A DNA stretch of 8,870 nt from DAOTUL01 sp034437435 (GTDB lineage: Bacteria; Chloroflexota; Anaerolineae; Aggregatilineales; Phototrophicaceae), in NCBI GenBank assembly GCA_964417785.1, contig CAYQJO010000182.1:1-8870 (forward strand), in the 5' to 3' direction. Below, piece after piece: positions 1 to 6,637 of this stretch; position 1 is the first letter of the stretch, and the number at the start of each line of letters is the position of its first letter. The notes under the pieces were generated by a model that made no database searches, was not told where the DNA came from, and saw nothing but the letters and a program-made list of their open reading frames with translations. The translations under genes were made by a program, and so were the position numbers.

Positions 1-3000
1 TAGTCACACCGGATGAGACGGAAGAAGCGCCGACACCGGTAGAAACGCAAGAGGTCACGCCGGTAGAAACGCAAGAGGTCACGCCGGTAGAAACGCAGGA
101 AGCGACACCCGTCGAGACGCAGGAAGTGACGCCTGTGGAGACGCAAGAAGTCCGGGCGGATGCAACCCAGGAGGTTGCCGCGCCGATGGCGACCGAAGAG
201 GTCGAGATTGCGCTGGAAGCGGGCTTCACCGCAGAGACCGATGGCCTGACCGTGACGTTCACCGATACCAGTGTCGATGCGGTTTCATGGTTGTGGACAT
301 TCGGTGATGGACAGACCGCGACCGGTCAGGGACCGCACACCGTCACTTATGGTGCGGCAGGGGCCTACACCGTGACTCAGACGGTCCAGGATGCGGATAG
401 CAACGAAGCGACTGCGACTACCGAAGTCACCGTGACCGACGAGGAAGAAGTCGTGGCGTCCTGTGCCATTGAGAGCATAGTGGCCGATGAAAATGACCCC
501 TTCAGCTTCACATACACGGCGGGTGATCTGCTGAATATTGACACGCTCACCTGGGCGTTCGGTGATGGCAGCGGTGCGACTGGCGAAGTCGTGACCCACA
601 CCTACGCCGCTACCGGTACTTATCCGGTCACACTGACCTGTGCGGTTGAGGGCGAAGACGATATTGTCCTTACCGGCAGTGTCACCATCGAAGAGGAAGA
701 GAGCGAAGTACGGATTGAAGCCTCGTTTGTCGCCAGTCCGGTATCGGGTGCAGGACCGTTGACGGTACAGTTCACGAACACCAGCAGCGGTGAGAATCTG
801 ACCTATGCCTGGACATTCGCGGATTCGGACGGCAACACGGTGGGGACCAGCGACACTGAAAGCCCCAGTTTCACGTTCCAGAATGTCGGCGTTTATACGG
901 TAACACTGCGAGTTGAGGACGATCAGGGTCGTGCTTCGACCGCGAATGGCAGTGTTGAAGTATTGCAAGAAGTGGATGCCCCCGATCCGACCTTTGTGGT
1001 GACACCGCGTGAAGGGGATGCCCCGCTGACTGTGACCATCACGGCCAATAACGCTGGTGGACCGGTGGATACCTGGAGCTGGAACTTCGGCAACGGTCAG
1101 ACCGCCGACAGCGAAGGTCCGCATACGATTACGTATGATACTGCGGGGACTTACAATATCACGCTGAGTGTCACGGGACCGGGCGGCAGCGGTCAATCGT
1201 CGCAAGAGATCGTGGCGCTGGCTCCCGGTACAGAGGTTGATGCGCGGTTCAGTTACACGCAGGAAGGCGAGGTCGAAGGTGGCTACCGGGTTTGCTTCAC
1301 CAACGACAGCGTCGGGCCAGTGGCAACATCAGAGTGGACGTTTGGCGACGGCAATGGCAGTGCCGAAGGGTCTCCATGCCATGTGTACGCCGAAACTGGC
1401 AACTATGTGGTGACTCTCAAAGTATCCGACACCGAGGGCATCTCGTCTTCGGCCAGTCGTCGAATCTCGGTGGTCACCGGCTTTGAGGCACCCGTTGCAC
1501 GCTTCTCGGTCAACCGGACAGAGGTCGAAATCGGCCAACGAATCGTCCTGACCGACGAGAGCGAGGGCGTCATCTCGTCCTACAGTTGGACGTTTGGTGA
1601 CGGCAATACCAGCATGGACCAGAACCCGACCCATACCTACACCGAGAGCGGTGTATTCACGATCACGCTGATCGTTGAGGGACCGGGCGGCACATCTGAG
1701 GCTGCGCAGGTCCAGGTCACGGTAACACTGCCAGAGATCAGTTGCTCAATCGGTGGTGATACGAGTCTGAACTTCGGCCAGACAACCACCTACTCCGCTC
1801 AGATCGGCGGTCTGGATGATGGTCTGATTGGCTATGTCTGGACGGTTGCTGGTGAACAGGTGAGTACCAGTGAAGCGTTTGCCTTCCAGGGCCAGCAGGC
1901 GGGTACATTCGCACTGGGTCTGGCGGTTTCGCTGGATGGTGAGGTTGTCTGTGAAGCGTCGACCGACATCCGGGTGCGGGAAGACAACTTCCAGTGCAGT
2001 ATTTCCGGTGATGGCTCGCCACGACTGAACCAGACAGTGACCTACAGTGCCAGCTTGCGCAATCTGAATGGGCGCACGATTGACACCTATACATGGACTC
2101 TCGATGGTAACGGTGTTGGCAGTGAAAGTCAGGTACGGATCGAGAACCCCGAACCAGGTACGAAACAGTTAACCCTGGTGGTTGTCCTGTCGGATGGGAC
2201 GGAGTGTTCCAGCACAAGGACGATCACAGTCAGCGAATCCGATGTCGAGTGTGTCATTCAAGGTCCGCTGTACATCAATGCTTATGAGGCGGGCAACTAC
2301 CGGGTGCGGACATACAATGTTGATGGCGACATCACGTATCGCTGGTATAACGGTGAAACAGGGCGCGAGGTTACGCTGAGTTTCCCGGCGGGTCAATCAC
2401 AGGTTGATATCTCTGCCGATGTGATTGTCGATGGTGAGGTGGTCTGCTCACCGGGACGGACAATCAATATCAGGCGCAATGGTGAGGATCGTCTATCATG
2501 TTCGATCAATGGCGATACGCAGGTACTGCGCTACGAACAGATAAGCTATGACGGTGTTGTCCAACGCCTGTTCGAGCGTACCGCCACCTATAGCTGGACG
2601 GTCAACGGGCAGGAAGTCGGCAGTGCCGAGGACCTTACCACGATCTGGGATACGCCGGGATCATACGACCTGACGTTTGTGGTCACACCGTCCGAAGGTG
2701 AGGAGTGCAGCGCCAGTCGCACGGTCACGGTTTCCGAGGAGACTTTGGTCTGCCGCATCAACGGCAACTTCAATCCGGTGGCGGGTGAATCCTTCAACTA
2801 CAGCGCTGAGATTCAGGGCCTGGGCGATGCTGAGGCATCCTACGTCTGGACGGTTGACGGCCAGCAGGTCGGAACCAACGCAGACCTGAATTATCAGTTT
2901 GACGCCGAAGGTACGGCTTCACTCGCATTGTCTGTGGTGGCCGGCGAAGACGGTATTCTGACGTGTTCAGTGAGCGGCGAAGTTGAAGTTCAGGCTGCCC

Positions 3001-5876
3001 AGAGCATCAGTGCGACGGCTAACCCGAATTCGGGCAGTGTGCCGTTGTTTGTGACCTTCACCGCTGAGACCAGCAACATCGACCGCAGCACCCTGACCTG
3101 GTTCTACCCGGATGGGTCACAGCAGCGTGCCGAGACCGGCGGTTACCTGTTCCAGACACCCGGCGAATACACGATCCGTGTGACGGGTACGGGGCCGTTA
3201 GGTGAGCAGGAAGCGACGGTGGTGGTTATCGTGGGCGGCGAGAGCGACATCCGGGCCGCATTCACTCCGATACCCTGGGGTGGCACGGTTCCGTTGGAAG
3301 TCTGCTTCTTCGACCGTAGTGTGAGTGAGCTTGAAAATATCGTGCGCTGGTCGTGGACCTTTGGTAACGGACAGACCAGTACGGACCAGAACCCATGTAC
3401 CACCTATACTGAGGTGGGTGTCTACGATGTCACGCTCGAAGTCGAAAACGAGAGCGGTCTAACGGCATCGGCGACCAATCGTATCCCGACCTATGCCCTG
3501 GTGGACAGCAGCGCGACCTTCAATATCTTGATTGAGGGTGGTGGTCAGGTCTGTTTTACCGGTCAGGTCTCCGCAGGTGTCGATATCACCGGTTGGGACT
3601 TCGGCGATGGCAATCAGGGCAGTGGCGATAACCCGTGTCACTTCTACGAGGAAGACGGGACGTATACCGTAACGATGAACATCGCCAGTGGTCAGATCAC
3701 CGGTGCGATTGTTCAGACCTTTGAGGTGCAGTCAGGTACATCACTGCTCGCTTGCCAGCGAAACAACCCTGAGCGGTTGGACTGCTCAAGTCTGGTGGTG
3801 ACGGGAGACTGTGAATCGGGTGGTTTCACCATCCTCAACACCGGTGACCGCGGTGATGGCGATATGCGTGCGCCGACTGAGTACCGAGTGATCGATGTTG
3901 AAACGGGTAACGTGATCTCGTCGGGGCCGGTGCTGCTGCAAGGTCAGGCGACCATGCTTGTGCCGTATCCAGAAGGTTACGTTGAAGTCCGTCTTGAGGC
4001 GGATCAACAGATCGGTCATCCCGGCTCAAGCACACCGAATGTCGTGCTGGAGTGTGCGCCTAAACCCTCAATCGAACTGGACGCAGTGTGTTCAGCGGAC
4101 GGCGAAGCGACGTTCACGATCACAAACACCGGCGGTGATATGCCGGAAGAGTCATCGTACACGGTGACGGACGCCGACGACAATGTGGTGTCGGAAGGCA
4201 CGTACCAGTTGACGGCGGATGAAGTCACGACGGTGACGGTGGAAGGCGTATGGGGCGAGTTGACGCTGTTCAACGCCTACGACGAGACGAGCGTGTCGAC
4301 GATCTGCGTGGAGCCGCCATCACTGGAATTGAGTGCGGTGTGTTCAGCGGACGGCGAAGCGACGTTCACGATCACAAACACCGGCGGTGATANNNNNNNN
4401 NNNNNNNNNNNNNNNNNNNNNNNNNNNNNNNNNNNNNNNNNNNNNNNNNNNNNNNNNNNNNNNNNNNNNNNNNNNNNNNNNNNNNNNNNNNNGGGCGAGT
4501 TGACGCTGTTCAACGCCTACGACGAGACGAGCGTGTCGACGATCTGCATCGAGGTAACGCCGGAACCAACTGAAGAGGTGACACCGGAACCGACCGAAGA
4601 GATCACGCCAGCGCCAACTGAAGAACCAACGCCGGAACCGACTGAAGAACCAACACCTACCCCAGTGACCCCGGTCTGTGGTGGTGACCAGTTCGATGAA
4701 GACGGTTTCCCGATCATCGATATGGATACCGCGAACTGTGGCCCGGATGAGGAGCGCCCGGTGGTGAACTGGTCGCCAGTGGACGTCGGTGGTGCGATCT
4801 GCCCCGACTGGCTGGTCTACCATACCCGGATGACGGGCGACTGGGAAATCTTCCGCCTGGGTGAACTACCCGGTGATCCGGATGCTGATGCCAATCTGTC
4901 GAAGGGCTTCGGACGCGGCATCATCGATATGGCTCCTAGCCGCTCACCGGATGCCGGTTGGATCGCGTTTGTCAGCAACCGCGATGGCAACTGGGAAATC
5001 TATGTGGCGACCGTTGACGGTGAATTCGTCCAGCGCGTCACCTACAACGACACCTCACTCGATCTCGACCCGGTGTGGTCGCCTGATGGCAGCCGTATCG
5101 CCTATGAGTCGAATGTGGATGGCAACTGGGAAATCCGTGTGGTTGATGTGGCAACCGGTGCCAAGTATCGTGTGACCGATCATCCGGCCAACGATATCAA
5201 CCCCTTCTGGTCACCCGATGGCACCAAACTGGTGTTCCAGAGTGACCGTGACGACGGCTTGTGGCAAATCTACGAGTTGGACCTGAGCGACATCACCAAC
5301 CCGACGATGACGCGCCTGAGCCAGGGCGAGGGCGACGATCACGATCCGTCATACTCACATGACGGCACGATGATCGCCTTCCGCTCCTACCGCGAAGACG
5401 TGACTGGTGAACAAAGTGCGATCTATACCATGTCGGCGGACGGCCAGAATGTGGAGCGCGTCTCCGAACTCGGTGGCGACGCCCGTAATCACTCGTGGTC
5501 GAGCGATGACAGCCTGATCGGCTACCAGACCGATCTCATGAACGGTATCTTCGACATCTATGTCTATCAGGTTGAAACGGGCCAGACACGGCTGATTACA
5601 GAGAACGAAGGCGAGACGTATGCCGGGGTTCTGGATGTCAGCCCAACATGGTACTGTGACTCCTCGACCATCGTGTTCACCTCGGATATGAGTGGCAACA
5701 ACGACCTCTACTCGGTCGATGCGCTGCCCATTGATGGTGAGCCGTATCAGGTCGATCAGGAGACGACCCAACTGACGGATGATCCAGAGAACGACCGTGA
5801 TCCGCAGAATACACCGCCAGAGGAGAACGCGAGCCGCCAGGGTGCGCTGCCGCCCAAGTGGACACCCGGTGGTTGA
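1..5876 (+). CDS. Giant PKD-array surface protein with C-terminal PD40/TolB-like beta-propeller (5' partial)
   Basis: The frame is open from the left edge (first whole codon at 3) to a TGA at 5874-5876, at least 1957 residues, so the true start and any signal peptide lie upstream. Domains in order: octapeptide stalk (33-152); six PKD domains (about 213-440, 461-700, 710-975, 976-1230, 1231-1482, 1483-1736), with the core motif W-x-F-G-[DN]-G in all but the third, which has WTFADSDG; five PKD-like repeats without that motif but with paired Cys (1737-2997); three more PKD domains (3003-3242, 3243-3500, 3501-3737); 84-residue repeats (3792-4547); a second T/P/E stalk (4551-4676); and seven PD40/WD40-like blades (about 4797-5800) with SPDG and NWEIY motifs. 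PKD domains are known as extracellular beta-sandwich spacers or binding modules. PD40 propellers bind proteins or ligands. A role as secreted scaffold or adhesin is inference. No C-terminal membrane anchor or LPXTG is visible. A 100-N gap lies inside the frame, so the length is nominal. Confidence 0.93.
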   Translation, partial: VTPDETEEAPTPVETQEVTPVETQEVTPVETQEATPVETQEVTPVETQEVRADATQEVAAPMATEEVEIALEAGFTAETDGLTVTFTDTSVDAVSWLWTFGDGQTATGQGPHTVTYGAAGAYTVTQTVQDADSNEATATTEVTVTDEEEVVASCAIESIVADENDPFSFTYTAGDLLNIDTLTWAFGDGSGATGEVVTHTYAATGTYPVTLTCAVEGEDDIVLTGSVTIEEEESEVRIEASFVASPVSGAGPLTVQFTNTSSGENLTYAWTFADSDGNTVGTSDTESPSFTFQNVGVYTVTLRVEDDQGRASTANGSVEVLQEVDAPDPTFVVTPREGDAPLTVTITANNAGGPVDTWSWNFGNGQTADSEGPHTITYDTAGTYNITLSVTGPGGSGQSSQEIVALAPGTEVDARFSYTQEGEVEGGYRVCFTNDSVGPVATSEWTFGDGNGSAEGSPCHVYAETGNYVVTLKVSDTEGISSSASRRISVVTGFEAPVARFSVNRTEVEIGQRIVLTDESEGVISSYSWTFGDGNTSMDQNPTHTYTESGVFTITLIVEGPGGTSEAAQVQVTVTLPEISCSIGGDTSLNFGQTTTYSAQIGGLDDGLIGYVWTVAGEQVSTSEAFAFQGQQAGTFALGLAVSLDGEVVCEASTDIRVREDNFQCSISGDGSPRLNQTVTYSASLRNLNGRTIDTYTWTLDGNGVGSESQVRIENPEPGTKQLTLVVVLSDGTECSSTRTITVSESDVECVIQGPLYINAYEAGNYRVRTYNVDGDITYRWYNGETGREVTLSFPAGQSQVDISADVIVDGEVVCSPGRTINIRRNGEDRLSCSINGDTQVLRYEQISYDGVVQRLFERTATYSWTVNGQEVGSAEDLTTIWDTPGSYDLTFVVTPSEGEECSASRTVTVSEETLVCRINGNFNPVAGESFNYSAEIQGLGDAEASYVWTVDGQQVGTNADLNYQFDAEGTASLALSVVAGEDGILTCSVSGEVEVQAAQSISATANPNSGSVPLFVTFTAETSNIDRSTLTWFYPDGSQQRAETGGYLFQTPGEYTIRVTGTGPLGEQEATVVVIVGGESDIRAAFTPIPWGGTVPLEVCFFDRSVSELENIVRWSWTFGNGQTSTDQNPCTTYTEVGVYDVTLEVENESGLTASATNRIPTYALVDSSATFNILIEGGGQVCFTGQVSAGVDITGWDFGDGNQGSGDNPCHFYEEDGTYTVTMNIASGQITGAIVQTFEVQSGTSLLACQRNNPERLDCSSLVVTGDCESGGFTILNTGDRGDGDMRAPTEYRVIDVETGNVISSGPVLLQGQATMLVPYPEGYVEVRLEADQQIGHPGSSTPNVVLECAPKPSIELDAVCSADGEATFTITNTGGDMPEESSYTVTDADDNVVSEGTYQLTADEVTTVTVEGVWGELTLFNAYDETSVSTICVEPPSLELSAVCSADGEATFTITNTGGDXXXXXXXXXXXXXXXXXXXXXXXXXXXXXXXXXXGELTLFNAYDETSVSTICIEVTPEPTEEVTPEPTEEITPAPTEEPTPEPTEEPTPTPVTPVCGGDQFDEDGFPIIDMDTANCGPDEERPVVNWSPVDVGGAICPDWLVYHTRMTGDWEIFRLGELPGDPDADANLSKGFGRGIIDMAPSRSPDAGWIAFVSNRDGNWEIYVATVDGEFVQRVTYNDTSLDLDPVWSPDGSRIAYESNVDGNWEIRVVDVATGAKYRVTDHPANDINPFWSPDGTKLVFQSDRDDGLWQIYELDLSDITNPTMTRLSQGEGDDHDPSYSHDGTMIAFRSYREDVTGEQSAIYTMSADGQNVERVSELGGDARNHSWSSDDSLIGYQTDLMNGIFDIYVYQVETGQTRLITENEGETYAGVLDVSPTWYCDSSTIVFTSDMSGNNDLYSVDALPIDGEPYQVDQETTQLTDDPENDRDPQNTPPEENASRQGALPPKWTPGG
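33..152 (+). repeat. Five tandem 24-bp units encoding T-P-V-E-T-Q-E-[VA]
   Basis: In-frame units begin at 33, 57, 81, 105 and 129, each encoding an octapeptide T-P-V-E-T-Q-E-V (the third unit ends in Ala). A degenerate nine-codon relative (TPDETEEAP) occupies 6-32, so the array probably continues upstream of the window. The second and third units are nearly identical in DNA, while the later ones differ at third codon positions. The peptide should be an extended acidic stalk; Thr-rich stalks of this kind are often glycosylated, but that is inference here. A GTG at 126 falls within the repeat and is not a credible start. Confidence 0.9.
1737..2997 (+). repeat. Five degenerate PKD-like repeats with paired cysteines (protein level)
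   Basis: Five consecutive repeats of about 83-86 residues each open with a C-x-I-x-G type motif (R3 has CVIQGP) and carry a second Cys in a late strand. First Cys codons are at 1743, 1995, 2250, 2499 and 2751; partners are at 1950, 2205, 2445, 2706 and 2964, a spacing of 65 to 71 residues. The central motif is Y-x-W-T-[VL]-x-G (Y-R-W-Y in the third) instead of the PKD W-x-F-G-D-G. The fold is probably still PKD/Ig-like, with a disulfide joining the first strand to a late strand. The repeats are diverged in DNA, so the duplication is old. The third repeat (2244-2492) is the most diverged. Confidence 0.75.
3792..4055 (+). repeat. Divergent first copy of the 84-residue Cys-bracketed repeat
   Basis: This stretch aligns by eye with the two later 84-residue copies: a Cys near the start (3810), then F-T-I-x-N-T-G, a Y-x-V-x-D core (YRVIDVETGN against YTVTDADDN), a V-x-S-x-G strand, and a closing Cys (4053). 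It carries extra residues between the N-T-G motif and the next strand. Identity to the later copies is low, in contrast to their near-identity to each other. I do not recognise a named family; a small all-beta, CARDB-like or Ig-like domain is the best guess. Confidence 0.6.
4086..4307 (+). repeat. 84-residue repeat, intact copy (222 bp shared core)
   Basis: This encodes the C-S-A-D-G-E-A-T-F-T-I-T-N-T-G-G-D module, ending in S-T-I-C. Its first 55 bases recur exactly at 4338-4392 and its last 55 bases recur exactly at 4493-4547. The copy-to-copy period is 252 bp (84 codons) at the left end, made of this 222-bp core plus a 30-bp spacer (4308-4337). The first mismatches lie immediately outside the matching blocks (4085 against 4337, and 4308 against 4548). 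Near-perfect DNA identity indicates a recent duplication or gene conversion. Confidence 0.88.
4338..4547 (+). repeat. 84-residue repeat, last copy, interrupted by the N-gap
   Basis: Only the first 55 and last 55 bases are known, and both match the preceding copy exactly. The middle is replaced by Ns. If this copy is full length and the only further one, the missing segment should be 112 bp. The protein is followed directly by the T/P/E stalk. Confidence 0.85.
4393..4492. other. Assembly gap of exactly 100 N
   Basis: The run is exactly 100 N, a conventional placeholder length. Comparison with the intact repeat predicts 112 bp if one copy is bridged, or 112 plus multiples of 252 if more tandem copies were collapsed. 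Both 100 and 112 leave remainder 1 on division by 3, so the frame appears to run through the gap by arithmetic coincidence. Frame continuity is therefore not evidence that the gap size is right. Confidence 0.97.
4551..4676 (+). repeat. 24-bp repeats encoding a T-P-[EA]-P-T-E-E-[VIP] stalk
   Basis: Four in-frame octapeptide units start at 4557, 4581, 4605 and 4629, followed by a degraded Thr/Pro unit to 4676. The period and register match the N-terminal array at 33-152 (T-P-x-x-T-x-E-x), but the codons and positions 3-4 of the peptide differ. It separates the 84-residue repeats from the propeller and should act as an extended acidic linker. Confidence 0.88.
4797..5800 (+). other. Seven-repeat PD40/TolB-type beta-propeller domain
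   Basis: Seven repeats share a hydrophobic strand, then [DG]-x-[WF]-[ED]-I-[YF] or a relative of it, then a T/R-x-[VL]-[ST] strand. Core motifs are GDWEIF (about 4837), GNWEIY (4986), GNWEIR (5121), GLWQIY (about 5257), SAIYTM (about 5415), IFDIYV (about 5548) and NDLYSV (about 5701). D-P-x-W-S-P-D-G or a relative precedes repeats 3 to 6. The 18-base sequence at 4983-5000 recurs exactly at 5118-5135. Cys codons at 4800 and 5655 occupy equivalent strand positions in the first and last blades. TolB proper is a periplasmic Tol-Pal component; this is only a related fold at the end of a giant protein. Confidence 0.85.
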
Positions 5877-5900
5877 TCTGCAACGGAAGTAATATCTTAG

Positions 5901-5933
5901 AAGTGATATGTCCTTCGGGGCATATCACTTTTT
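5901..5933 (+). terminator. Intrinsic terminator after the giant protein gene
   Basis: A 10-bp perfect stem (5901-5910 with 5921-5930) is extended by one wobble and two G-C pairs, and is capped by a TTCG tetraloop at 5914-5917. A T-run of five (5929-5933) follows. It lies 24 bases beyond the stop codon. The C(UUCG)G cap is an exceptionally stable loop, so this is a convincing rho-independent terminator. Confidence 0.88.
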
Positions 5934-5959
5934 CCTCAACAGTTTTTTTCGAGTAGAAT
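5931..5959 (+). promoter_or_regulatory. Candidate promoter for the 199-residue secreted protein
   Basis: TAGAAT at 5954-5959 differs from the -10 consensus at one base. A -35 box at 17-bp spacing would be TTTCCT (5931-5936), a poor match that overlaps the terminator tail. The location between a strong terminator and the next gene supports a promoter somewhere here. The exact boxes are uncertain. Confidence 0.4.
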
Positions 5960-5976
5960 TGAATGTGTCATTCAAT
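5958..5976. promoter_or_regulatory. Perfect 7-bp inverted repeat, possible operator
   Basis: ATTGAAT (5958-5964) and ATTCAAT (5970-5976) are perfect inverted arms around a 5-base spacer. The site overlaps the end of the candidate -10 box and covers the expected transcription start. A dimeric repressor bound here could block transcription. It could equally form a weak AT-rich hairpin at the very 5' end of the mRNA. No regulator is encoded in the window. Confidence 0.4.
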
Positions 5977-6002
5977 GTGAGATTGAGAGGAGCGACTCGA
6001 CC

Positions 6003-6602
6003 ATGAAGTATCTTTCTGTTGTACTGCTGATCCTGCTGCTGGTGCTACCGGCTATTGCCCAGGATGACGCAGAAACTCTGACCATGCCGGAAGACCTGGT
6101 GGGCGTCATCGTGCAAAGTGCCGCCGGTGGCATGTTTGAAGCTGCCGAAGACGATATGTACATGCTGACCCTGGAAGGGCTGGCCCCGGCTGCCGCCGCC
6201 TATTCGATGGCAGAAGGTGAGGCGGTCAGCGGTTTCTTCACCAATGCTGACCTTAAAGACTACTGGAACTTCTACGCTGAGCAAGAAGGTGTCGATGAGG
6301 TGTTGACCGGTCAGGGCATTCTCGAAATCACCGAGTACAGTCTGGCCCTCACGCTCTCCATGCCGGAATACGACAGCGAGACCAACGCTGTCACCTACAT
6401 GGTGAGTGTTGGTGAGATCGTCTGGACCGGCGATCCGGAAGAAGAACCCAACAAGCTGGATGTTCCCGAATCGTTTGACACCGCCGTACTGTTCATCGAT
6501 CTGACGTCGGAATTTGCTGCCGGTCTTCAGGCTGGCTTTGATGAACTCGGTCGGCGTCCAATCGGTGGCTACAACTGCATTCCGGGTGTTTCCTGCCGCT
6601 GA
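6003..6602 (+). CDS. Secreted protein of unknown function, 199 residues
   Basis: The ATG at 6003 is chosen because GAGAGGAG (5985-5992) lies 10 bases upstream and the product then begins with a textbook Sec signal: a positive Lys at 2, a Leu/Val-rich core, and an A-I-A cleavage site after residue 19. There is no lipobox Cys, so a soluble exported protein rather than a lipoprotein is expected. The mature part is acidic and shows no family I recognise. Visible elements are D-D-M-Y-M-L-T-L-E-G near 50, a central FFTNADLKDYWNFY stretch near 76-89, and alternating beta-like segments. The C-terminus ends in two cysteines five residues apart within its last eight residues (C-I-P-G-V-S-C-R), suggesting a disulfide-locked tail. 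The terminator and candidate promoter upstream suggest independent transcription. It sits 107 bp before the peptidase gene and could be co-transcribed with it. Confidence 0.88.
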   Translation: MKYLSVVLLILLLVLPAIAQDDAETLTMPEDLVGVIVQSAAGGMFEAAEDDMYMLTLEGLAPAAAAYSMAEGEAVSGFFTNADLKDYWNFYAEQEGVDEVLTGQGILEITEYSLALTLSMPEYDSETNAVTYMVSVGEIVWTGDPEEEPNKLDVPESFDTAVLFIDLTSEFAAGLQAGFDELGRRPIGGYNCIPGVSCR

Positions 6603-6612
6603 TCGTTTTTTT
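6561..6612 (+). terminator. Weak candidate terminator overlapping the end of the 199-residue gene
   Basis: ATCGGTGGC (6561-6569) can pair with GCCGCTGAT (6595-6603) as nine pairs, two of them G-U. A seven-T run at 6606-6612 follows within two bases. The upstream arm is coding and the downstream arm contains the stop codon. The 25-base loop is much longer than usual, which lowers confidence. The T-run placed right after a GC-rich arm is the main support. Confidence 0.35.
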
Positions 6613-6637
6613 GTCTGGCAACACAGCCCATTGATCG

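Noticed and set aside
126..128. GTG as start codon of the giant protein
   Set aside because: It lies inside a tandem octapeptide repeat whose frame is open to the left edge. There is no ribosome site, and a signal peptide would be missing.
33..152. 24-bp repeats considered as a CRISPR or minisatellite outside genes
   Set aside because: There are no spacers, the units abut directly and stay in frame, and third-position variation shows coding constraint.
285..1205. Minus-strand open frame of 306 codons
   Set aside because: It is antisense to the PKD domains, with Arg/His-rich low-complexity translation and no recognisable domain. It is a by-product of codon bias in the real gene.
4393..4492. 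Open frame across the Ns taken as proof that the gap size is correct
   Set aside because: Exactly 100 N is a standard placeholder, and 100 and the predicted 112 give the same frame by chance.
4797..5876. Propeller considered as a separate tolB gene
   Set aside because: It is in frame with the upstream array, with no stop, start or ribosome site between them, and no tol or pal neighbours.
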